Shown here in pieces: positions 1 to 5,188 of a stretch of 25,063 nucleotides of DNA (the first letter of the stretch is position 1; each line of letters begins with the position of its first letter). Below the pieces are notes generated by a model. The model was not told the origin of the DNA, ran no database searches, and was given only the letters and a program-made list of their open reading frames with translations. The stretch covers positions 1 to 25,063 of the forward strand of contig CALJIC010000065.1 in assembly GCA_937974195.1 (NCBI GenBank), in the 5' to 3' direction. The position numbers and the translations under genes are program-made. The DNA comes from an uncultured Roseiflexaceae bacterium (lineage in GTDB: Bacteria > Chloroflexota > Chloroflexia > Chloroflexales > Roseiflexaceae).

Positions 1-24
1 AGCGGGGGCTTTTACTCAAGAACG

Positions 25-94
25 GGCATCACCGAGCGCGTGCTAGGCCGCACCTCCGGTGATGCCCTCGTGCTTATTACTCATTGGCATCACC
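25..94 (-). repeat. Three alternating copies of a 9-bp inverted repeat in a leader
   Basis: On the plus strand GGCATCACC occurs at 25-33 and again at 86-94, with its exact complement GGTGATGCC between them at 58-66. In the leftward transcript the order is A (94-86), B (66-58), C (33-25). B can pair perfectly with either A or C, but not both. A overlaps the end of the ribosome site of the 13-residue ORF. This is the geometry of an attenuator or of a translation-controlled leader. A partial tandem duplication is the other explanation, because sequence following A (GAGTAATAAGC) resembles that following C (GAGTAAAAGCC). Confidence 0.5.
43..84 (-). CDS. 13-residue leader-type ORF (MSNKHEGITGGAA)
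   Basis: A 13-codon ORF that starts with ATG at 84 and ends with TAG at 45-43. It is preceded by a near-perfect Shine-Dalgarno (AAAGGAGG, 100-93) with 8 bases to the ATG. A second ATG at 90, two codons upstream in frame, is too close to the ribosome site to be the start. The strong upstream promoter and the ribosome site argue that it is transcribed and translated. The peptide matches no family I recognise and may be a leader peptide or simply a chance ORF. Its initiation region lies inside the first copy of a 9-base inverted repeat (see 25-94), so translation could affect folding of the leader. Its coding status is inferred. Confidence 0.35.
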   Translation of the reverse strand: MSNKHEGITGGAA

Positions 95-134
95 TCCTTT
101 TCGCCTGGACGGCATATCAAGGATTTGCAGGGGT

Positions 135-163
135 ATTCTAGCCTACTGAGGGCGGCCTGTCAA
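135..163 (-). promoter_or_regulatory. Strong sigma-70 type promoter firing leftward
   Basis: Reading the minus strand, TTGACA (163-158) is separated by exactly 17 bases from TAGAAT (140-135). This is a perfect -35 and a five-of-six -10 at ideal spacing. It points toward the left edge of the window, away from the LysM gene whose stop lies at 204. The predicted transcript starts near 128 and enters the repeat-bearing leader at 94-25. The main gene it serves is probably outside the window. Confidence 0.75.
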
Positions 164-203
164 GGGATTCTGCGCGCAATTTCGTGCGAGTTTTCACGGC
201 GCC

Positions 204-743
204 TCAGGGGGTCGAGAGCGTCGGCGTTGCGGTGATCGGCACGGTTGCCGTCACCGCCGCTGTGTCGCTCAGCGTCAGCGTCGCTGTCACCTCCAGCGTC
301 CCCGTCACCGTCGCGCTGGCGGCGGGCAGCCCCTCGAACGCCGGCGAGCTCTGCACCAGCGAGGGGATGATCAGCGTCTGGCCCACCATCAGCGCGTCGG
401 GGTCGGTCAGGCCGTTGGCGGCCATGATCTCATCCACCGTCGTGCCGAACTCCACCGCGAGCGCGCTGAGCGTGTCTCCCGGCTGGACGACGTACAGCCC
501 GGACGGGGTCGGCGTCGGGACCAGCCGGCGGGCGTAGCTCGTCGCGGTCGCGTCGATGTCCTGGGTCGGGGCGGGTGTGATCTCGAGGATCGTGGCCGCG
601 GTCGGGCGCGGCGTGAGCGGCTCCGGCGGCTCGGGAAGGGAGCAGGCCGCGAGCGGTAGCAGCAGCAGCGCAGCCCACCAGCGGAACACGTACCGCTGCG
701 GTCGGGCGCGCACGGCGTTATCAGGAGTCACATCCGGCAGCAT
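204..743 (-). CDS. LysM-domain lipoprotein
   Basis: A 179-residue exported protein that probably binds peptidoglycan or a related glycan at the cell envelope. A hydrophobic segment at about residues 22-33 ends in a lipobox, LAAC, with the lipidated cysteine at 34. A Pro/Thr-rich spacer follows to about residue 80. One LysM domain occupies about 84-127 (YVVQPGDTLSALA at its start, GQTLIIP at its end). The C-terminal 50 residues are a low-complexity Thr/Ala/Val tail, probably an unstructured stalk. The Arg-rich stretch before the hydrophobic core suits a signal peptide, although the N-terminal region is long, and a start further downstream is possible. The ATG at 743 is preceded by GAGG about 5 bases upstream. 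It stands alone and is divergent from the 25-residue gene. No catalytic domain is present. Confidence 0.85.
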   Translation of the reverse strand: MLPDVTPDNAVRARPQRYVFRWWAALLLLPLAACSLPEPPEPLTPRPTAATILEITPAPTQDIDATATSYARRLVPTPTPSGLYVVQPGDTLSALAVEFGTTVDEIMAANGLTDPDALMVGQTLIIPSLVQSSPAFEGLPAASATVTGTLEVTATLTLSDTAAVTATVPITATPTLSTP

Positions 744-808
744 ACGTCCTCAGCGTATCGGTCAGGAATGGCGCCTGCCCCGCGGGCGCGCTGCCACGTG
801 CAGGCGCC
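742..808 (-). promoter_or_regulatory. Leader hairpins of the LysM gene
   Basis: The predicted leader contains a perfect 9-bp inverted repeat, GGCGCCTGC (770-778) with GCAGGCGCC (800-808). A second small stem is ATACG (742-746) with CGTAT (754-758). The second stem would place the GAGG ribosome site in its loop and the first bases of the start codon in its arm. Whether either folds in the cell is not known. Confidence 0.3.
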
Positions 809-828
809 CGCCAGTGGCTGGCCAACAA

Positions 829-837
829 AGTATAGCA
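829..837 (-). promoter_or_regulatory. Extended -10 promoter for the LysM gene
   Basis: On the minus strand TGCTATACT (837-829) is an extended -10 element (TGn followed by a five-of-six -10). No good -35 is visible at the expected distance. It would start a transcript near 822, about 80 bases before the LysM start codon. It is the same motif type as at 909-917, 7449-7457 and 13301-13309. Confidence 0.5.
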
Positions 838-908
838 GCAATCGCGCCAGAAGTGCTCCGTCGGTATCGGGCCTGCCCGCGCAGCCGCAGGAGGCGGCTA
901 GACGCGTG

Positions 909-917
909 TGCTATAAT
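909..917 (+). promoter_or_regulatory. Extended -10 promoter for the 25-residue gene
   Basis: TGCTATAAT is a consensus extended -10 element. The -35 position is poor, as expected of extended -10 promoters. The transcript would start near 924, about 36 bases before the ATG at 960, and would end at the hairpin terminator at 1064-1103. That makes a compact single-gene unit of about 180 bases. Confidence 0.65.
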
Positions 918-959
918 CGTCTCACTACACTGAGGCCTGCCACGGAAAGGAGCGCTGTC

Positions 960-1037
960 ATGGGGGACAAGTCGCCGAAGAACGTGAGGAAGGCAGCCAA
1001 GCAGAAGGAAGCGAAGAAGTCGGCGAAGACCAAGTAG
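960..1037 (+). CDS. Small basic protein MGDKSPK-type, 25 residues
   Basis: A 25-residue, very lysine-rich protein starting MGDKSPKNVRKAAKQKEAKK. The ATG at 960 has a strong ribosome site, AAAGGAG, 7 bases upstream. It also has its own extended -10 promoter and a strong terminator, so it is almost certainly a real gene despite its size. Short basic proteins beginning MGDKSPK or MSDKSPK are common in Actinobacteria and Chloroflexota genomes as uncharacterised conserved proteins. This one is shorter than those I recall, and its C-terminal half is absent. The composition (about 10 lysines, no hydrophobic core) suggests a disordered polypeptide that could bind nucleic acid, which is inference. A longer in-frame ORF starts upstream at 768, but that extension lies across the promoter and is not supported. 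Confidence 0.75.
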   Translation: MGDKSPKNVRKAAKQKEAKKSAKTK

Positions 1038-1063
1038 CTTCCCAGCGATCTCAGGAGACCTGA

Positions 1064-1103
1064 GGGAGCAAGCGGCGGGGTGACCCGCCCCTTGCTCCCT
1101 TTA
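1064..1103 (+). terminator. Intrinsic terminator after the 25-residue gene
   Basis: GGGAGCAAG (1064-1072) pairs with CTTGCTCCC (1091-1099), and inside it GGCGGG (1074-1079) pairs with CCCGCC (1084-1089). A short T-rich tail (TTTAT) follows. The stem is long and GC-rich and lies 27 bases after the stop codon. Confidence 0.85.
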
Positions 1104-1115
1104 TCATGACACAGC

Positions 1116-2042
1116 GTGGCCGATGGCCTGATGGCGTTGGGGAGTATGGGCAACCATCCGCCGGTAGCGGTGATCATCCCATCCTTGGAGGGCGAGGCCG
1201 ATGCGCTGCTCAGCGCGCTGGCGCGGCAGACGCTTCGGCCGGCCGAGGTTGAGGTGGTGCGCCAGGTGCGCCCGAACGGCCGCGCCCGCAACCTCGGCGT
1301 CGCGCGCACGCGCTCCCCGCTGCTGGTGTTCATCGACGACGACGCGCTGCCGGGGGATGAGCGCCTGCTCGAGCGGCTGGTCGCCCCGCTGCTCGAGGAC
1401 GAGACGATCGGCGTGACCGGCGCGTCGAAGCTGCTGCCGCCCGGCGCGCCGTGGTTCCAGCGCTGGGCCGCCCGCGAGGTGCCGCGGATCGTCCACCCGG
1501 TGGTGGAGGCGCCGCTCGAGAGCAACCCGGACCCGCCCTCGTTCTACTGCGAGATCACCACCACCTGCTGCGCGATGCGGCGCGAGGTGTTCGAGCGCGC
1601 CGGCGGGTTCGACGAGACGCTGCTGCGCGGGGTGGATACGGAGTTCTTCGTGCGGGTGCGCCGGATGACGGTCGCTGGCTCGGCCGGCGGCGAACATCGG
1701 CCGCCGGACCGCTACCGCTTCATCCTGGTCCCGCACGCCTGGACCTACCACCCCGCCCCGGCGACGCTGCGGGCGCTGCTGCGCAAGCAGTTCCTGTACG
1801 GCTACGGCCACGCCCAGGAGGTGCGCCGCGACCCGTCGCGCGCGCGCGGGCGGGCCCTGCACACGCCGCTGCACGCGGCGGCCTTCGTGCTGTTCCGCAC
1901 CGCCATTCTGGTGCCGAACATGTTCCTGCCCTACTCGTTCGCCGCGCCGAGCTGGCGGCCGGGCTTCAAGCCGCTCAAGGCGCTGGCCTCCTACGCCAGC
2001 GCGCTTGGCTACGTCTGGGGCTGGTATGCGGATCGCCATTGA
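1116..2042 (+). CDS. Family 2 glycosyltransferase
   Basis: A GT-A fold glycosyltransferase that transfers a sugar from a nucleotide-sugar donor to an unknown acceptor, probably for a surface polysaccharide or glycolipid. The N-terminal strand VAVIIPS (about residues 17-23) and the NLGVARTRSPLLVFIDDDA block (about 59-77), with the metal-binding DDD at 74-76, identify the family. Later GGFDE fits the acceptor-side loop. A hydrophobic C-terminal stretch (about residues 250-275) may give membrane association. The start is not settled: the GTG at 1116 gives the longest form, and ATGs at 1131 and 1146 would also retain the first strand. None has a well-spaced ribosome site (GGGGAG sits only one base before 1146). 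The 3' end overlaps the next glycosyltransferase by 17 bases, so the two are co-translated. Confidence 0.85.
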   Translation: MADGLMALGSMGNHPPVAVIIPSLEGEADALLSALARQTLRPAEVEVVRQVRPNGRARNLGVARTRSPLLVFIDDDALPGDERLLERLVAPLLEDETIGVTGASKLLPPGAPWFQRWAAREVPRIVHPVVEAPLESNPDPPSFYCEITTTCCAMRREVFERAGGFDETLLRGVDTEFFVRVRRMTVAGSAGGEHRPPDRYRFILVPHAWTYHPAPATLRALLRKQFLYGYGHAQEVRRDPSRARGRALHTPLHAAAFVLFRTAILVPNMFLPYSFAAPSWRPGFKPLKALASYASALGYVWGWYADRH

Positions 2043-3159
2043 CGGCCGGCATGTCGCCGATCACTTCCCCGGCATCGGCCGCTATGTCTTCAGCCTGGTG
2101 CGCGCGCTGGCCGCCCTGGAGCACGGGCACACGCTGCTGGTGCTGCACAATCCGGCGCTGCGCAACACGCGGTTCGACTGGGGCGAGCTGGCGCGGGGCG
2201 TCGAGCTGGTGAAGACGAGCGCCCGGCCGTTCTCGCCGGGCGAGCAGCTGCAGATCCCCGCCCTGCTGCGGCGGCTGCGGGCCGATGTGTACCACGCCCC
2301 GTACTACGTGATGCCCTATGCGGCGCTGCCCTGCCCGGCGGTCGTGACGCTCTACGATGTGATCCCGCGCCTGTTCCCGCGCGAGGTGTCGCGGCGCGCG
2401 CGGCTGCTGTTCGAGCTGCTCAGCCGCCTGGCGCTGCGCGCCGCGAGCGAGCTGATCGCGATCTCCGAGAGCGCCCGCGCCGACATCGCGGCGGCGTTCG
2501 GCGTCGCGCCGGAGCGCATCACGGTCACGCCGCTCGCCGCGGACGAGCGCTTCGCGCCGCGGCAGCCTGCGGAAGTCCAGCCCGTGCTGGCGCGCTACGG
2601 CCTCGCGCGGCCCTACGCGCTGTGCGTCTCTTCGAATAAGCCGCACAAGAACCTGCCGGCGCTTGTGGCGGCGTGGGCGAAGCTGGTCGAACGCCCGAGC
2701 GCCGGCGGCCCGCAGCTGGCGATCGCCGGTCACTTCGACCCGCGCTACCCCGAGGCGCAGGAGCTGGCGCAGCGCGCCGGGCTCGGCCAGAGGGTGCGCT
2801 TCCTGCCCGACGTGCCGGAGGACGATCTCGCGGCGCTCTACGCCGGCGCCGAGCTGTTCGTCCTGCCCTCGCGCTACGAGGGGTTCGGGCTGCCGCTGCT
2901 GGAGGCGATGGCCTGCGGGGTGCCGGTGGTGTGCGGAGGAGGGTCGAGCCTGCCCGAGGTGGTGGGCGAGGCGGCGCTGATCGCCGATGTGGCGTGCCCG
3001 CAGGCGCTCGCAGATGCGCTGGGGCGCGTGCTCACCGACCGCGGGCTGCGCGAGGAGATGCGGGCGGCGGGCCTGCGGCGGGCGGCGCAGTTCTCCTGGC
3101 GGCGCACCGCCGAGCTGACGCTGGCGGTGTACGAGCGCGCCGGCCGGGGCGCGAGCTAG
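2026..3159 (+). CDS. Family 4 glycosyltransferase (GT-B fold)
   Basis: A 377-residue retaining glycosyltransferase of the GT4 class. It starts MRIAIDGRHV and has the GIGRY loop at about residues 16-20, typical of mannosyl/glucosyltransferases of bacterial polysaccharide pathways. The C-terminal Rossmann domain carries NKPHKNL (about 204-210) and the EX7E donor-binding motif EGFGLPLLE (285-293), followed by AMACGVPVV. The ATG at 2026 was chosen because the family begins at MRIAIDG, seven residues inside the longest frame. It overlaps the preceding GT2 gene by 17 bases, which suggests translational coupling. Acceptor and donor cannot be told from sequence. It is convergent with the ECF sigma gene, with only 17 bases between the stops and no obvious terminator. 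Confidence 0.9.
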   Translation: MRIAIDGRHVADHFPGIGRYVFSLVRALAALEHGHTLLVLHNPALRNTRFDWGELARGVELVKTSARPFSPGEQLQIPALLRRLRADVYHAPYYVMPYAALPCPAVVTLYDVIPRLFPREVSRRARLLFELLSRLALRAASELIAISESARADIAAAFGVAPERITVTPLAADERFAPRQPAEVQPVLARYGLARPYALCVSSNKPHKNLPALVAAWAKLVERPSAGGPQLAIAGHFDPRYPEAQELAQRAGLGQRVRFLPDVPEDDLAALYAGAELFVLPSRYEGFGLPLLEAMACGVPVVCGGGSSLPEVVGEAALIADVACPQALADALGRVLTDRGLREEMRAAGLRRAAQFSWRRTAELTLAVYERAGRGAS

Positions 3160-3176
3160 CGCCGCGGGTGGCCGTG

Positions 3177-3683
3177 CTACCCCTGGTACACCTGCCGGAA
3201 GCGCTCGCGGGCGCGGAAGAGGCGGGTCTTGATGGCGCTGTTGGACACCCCGAGCGTGTCAGCGATCTCCTGGGTGCTCCGCCCCTCGCACGAGTGCAGC
3301 ACCAGCGGCAGGCGGTACATGGTGGGCAGCTGCGCCAGCGCCCGCAGCACCGGCTCGCGCTCGTCCAGGTGCGACTCGAGGCTCGCGCCCGCCCCGTTCG
3401 GGTCATCGGTGTCCGCCAGCGGCGTGAAGCGAATGCGCCGCTGCCGCCGCAGGTAGTCGTAGGCCGTGTTGGTCGCGATGCGGTAGAGCCACGCCGCGAC
3501 GCTCGCGCCGGTGTCGCGGTTCTCCCAGCCGCGCAGGGCCTTGATGAAGGTCTCCTGGCACAGATCCTCGGCCGCCTCGCGGTCGCTCACCAGGCGGGTC
3601 AGGTAGGCCAGAACCGGGCGCTGATATTCGTTGTAGAGCGTCTCGACGTTGACCCCAGCGCGGTATTCGGTCATCGCTATCAT
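3177..3683 (-). CDS. ECF-type RNA polymerase sigma factor
   Basis: A 168-residue group 4 sigma factor. Region 2 covers about residues 16-83 (AEDLCQETFIKAL and WLYRIATNTAYDYLRRQRR). Region 4 covers about 115-165 (LPTMYRLPLVLHSCEGRSTQEIADTLGVS, then AIKTRLFRAR as recognition helix). Regions 1 and 3 are absent, as in the family. The ATG at 3683 has GAGGA 8 bases upstream, and an alternative ATG at 3674 lacks a spaced ribosome site. No anti-sigma factor with the usual zinc or membrane signature is adjacent. The only neighbour upstream is the 62-residue ORF at 3865-4053. A TATACT-type -10 near 3748-3743 could serve it, with no convincing -35. The promoters it recognises cannot be deduced. Confidence 0.92.
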   Translation of the reverse strand: MIAMTEYRAGVNVETLYNEYQRPVLAYLTRLVSDREAAEDLCQETFIKALRGWENRDTGASVAAWLYRIATNTAYDYLRRQRRIRFTPLADTDDPNGAGASLESHLDEREPVLRALAQLPTMYRLPLVLHSCEGRSTQEIADTLGVSNSAIKTRLFRARERFRQVYQG

Positions 3684-3810
3684 GGCTGCGTTCCTCGGCG
3701 CTCGTTGTTCTGGTTGGCTGCCTGCCAGGCGAATATGCTGCCAGTATAGGCGTTACGATATTTCGGCCGCATCGTCCGCCGGAACGGTTCCGCCTCTGCT
3801 GCCGGAGGAC

Positions 3811-3888
3811 GAGCGGCCGCACATCTCAGGTGGGACGAGCATCTCGGCAAAAGGGCTGAGATGCTCAGGCGCGCACCGGCGGCCGCTC
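3811..3888. repeat. Nested inverted repeats with alternative pairings
   Basis: Outer arms GAGCGGCCGC (3811-3820) and GCGGCCGCTC (3879-3888) are perfect complements. Inside them GAGCATCTC (3837-3845) pairs with GAGATGCTC (3858-3866). The segment CTGAGATG (3856-3863) can instead pair with CATCTCAG (3822-3829). The inner arm overlaps the stop codon of the 62-residue ORF. The structure lies between that ORF and the ECF sigma gene, so it is either a terminator without a T tract or part of the sigma factor leader. Confidence 0.6.
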
Positions 3889-4053
3889 GCGCAGCAGCGC
3901 GATCACGCGCAGGAGCAGCGACTGGCGCCGCGTCGCGGGCTGGCGGGCGGGCTCGCCCTGAGCCGCGCGGATCAGGCGTAGGATGCGGGCTTCGACAAGC
4001 AGGCGCTCGTGGCGCTCCTGGGCGCGTAGGTAGTCGTGTCGGTCGAAGTACAT
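3865..4053 (-). CDS. 62-residue small charged protein, unknown function
   Basis: Starts MYFDRHDYLRAQERHERLL and is rich in Arg, Glu and Leu. Residues 1-35 look like one long amphipathic helix, followed by a Pro/Gln-rich hinge and a second helix (SLLLRVIALLRERP). There is no signal peptide or convincing membrane span. The ATG at 4053 was chosen over the longer frame from 4077 because GGGGAAG lies just upstream of it. It resembles in style the short Arg-rich proteins found next to sigma factors in high-GC bacteria, but I do not recognise a family. It sits upstream of the ECF sigma gene on the same strand, separated by 181 bases that hold a nested inverted repeat. It could be a small regulator or merely a neighbour. 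Confidence 0.5.
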   Translation of the reverse strand: MYFDRHDYLRAQERHERLLVEARILRLIRAAQGEPARQPATRRQSLLLRVIALLRERPPVRA

Positions 4054-4350
4054 TGCTCTTCCCCATCTGGTATTCACAGAAACCCCACCGATACCGTCCG
4101 CTCCTCACGCCAGAAGCCGCTCAGGCGGCGTCACCCCTCGGCGGCCGCGCGGCTCTGGCGCGGCGAATTGCCGGTCGCACCCGGACCTCCTTGACGAAGG
4201 GCGCGGCGCCGGCGCCGTGGTGCTGGCGAGGCTCGGGCCTCTCCCACGGGCGCGTCGGCGCGTTGCCGACCAGTGTCGTTGCTCTGCTGCTACTATAGGC
4301 GCATGGCGGCGCGGCGGCATCGTTCGCGCGCTTCATCCGCGCTAAGGCCC

Positions 4351-4398
4351 TCTCAGTACAAAACGCTCCGCCGAAAGGCGGAGCGTTTTGTACTGAGA
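4351..4398. terminator. Perfect 22-bp hairpin with GAAA loop, bidirectional terminator
   Basis: Arms 4351-4372 and 4377-4398 are perfect complements around a GAAA tetraloop. The core is AAAACGCTCCGCC, the loop, then GGCGGAGCGTTTT, so either strand reads a GC-rich stem ending in a T run. An extra 9 bp (TCTCAGTAC and complement) extend the stem outside the T/A runs. It lies 45 bases after the stop codon of the response regulator (4443) and should end the two-component transcript. The rest of 4054-4442 holds no gene I can support. Confidence 0.9.
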
Positions 4399-4442
4399 AT
4401 GGGTTGGGGAAGCCCGCGGGCGGGTTCGCGCCGTGGCGCGCC

Positions 4443-5090
4443 TCAGTCCATCGGGACGAGGCGCTGGCGCAGGGCGTAGATCGCCGCCTGCGTGCGGTCT
4501 GCCAGATGGAGCTTCGAGAGGATGTTCGAGACGTGGGTCTTGACCGTCTTCTCGCTGATCACCAGCGTGTCGGCGATCTCCTTGTTGCTCTTGCCCTTCG
4601 CGATCAGGCGCAGCACGTCCATCTCGCGCTCGGTGAGCTGCTCCACCGGGTCGTCGGCGGTGCGCGGGGCGCTGAACTCCTGCATCAGCTTGGCGGCCAC
4701 CTCGGAGTGCAGCACCGCCTCGCCGCGCTGCGCGGCGCGGATGGCGCGCGCCAGCTCCTCCGGCTGGACGTCCTTCAGCAGGTAGGAGATCGCGCCGGCC
4801 TTGATCGCCGGGAAGACCTTATCGTCGTCGGCGAACGAGGTGAGCACGATGATGCGCGTGGACGGGCTGACGTTCTTGACGCGGCGGGTGGCCTCGACGC
4901 CGTCGATCCCCGGCAGCACCATGTCCATCAGCACCACGTCCGGAAGCAGCTCCTGGGCGAGCTTCACTCCCTCCTCGCCGCTGGCGGCCTCGCCGATGAC
5001 CTCGATGTCCTCCTGGAGCTCCAGGAAGTCGCGCAGCCCCTGCCGCACCACGCGGTGGTCGTCGATCAGTAGGACGGTGATTGGGTCCAT
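4443..5090 (-). CDS. NarL/LuxR-family response regulator
   Basis: A 215-residue DNA-binding response regulator. The receiver domain (about residues 4-120) has the acidic pair D10-D11, the phospho-acceptor D56 in VLMDMVLPG, and the conserved lysine in YLLKD. The C-terminal LuxR-type helix-turn-helix (about 150-213) reads LTEREMDVLRLIAKG, then SNKEIADTLVISEKTVKTHV. The ATG at 5090 has AGGAG 8 bases upstream; the much longer open frame beyond it is a shadow of the kinase gene. The histidine kinase ends 98 bases upstream on the same strand, so the two form a cognate pair of the LiaSR/NarXL/DevRS type. The stimulus and target genes are not visible. Confidence 0.95.
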   Translation of the reverse strand: MDPITVLLIDDHRVVRQGLRDFLELQEDIEVIGEAASGEEGVKLAQELLPDVVLMDMVLPGIDGVEATRRVKNVSPSTRIIVLTSFADDDKVFPAIKAGAISYLLKDVQPEELARAIRAAQRGEAVLHSEVAAKLMQEFSAPRTADDPVEQLTEREMDVLRLIAKGKSNKEIADTLVISEKTVKTHVSNILSKLHLADRTQAAIYALRQRLVPMD

Positions 5091-5188
5091 TGTATCGCTC
5101 CTCGTCTCGCTCGCCCGCTGGTCATCCCTCATACGTCGCGCGTCTGCGTGTGCCCGTGGCCATCGAAGCACCGCAGCGCCCCGACGCT

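Noticed and set aside
768..959. N-terminal extension of the 25-residue protein from ATG 768
   Set aside because: The extension crosses the extended -10 promoter and the ribosome site of the short form and has no conserved features.
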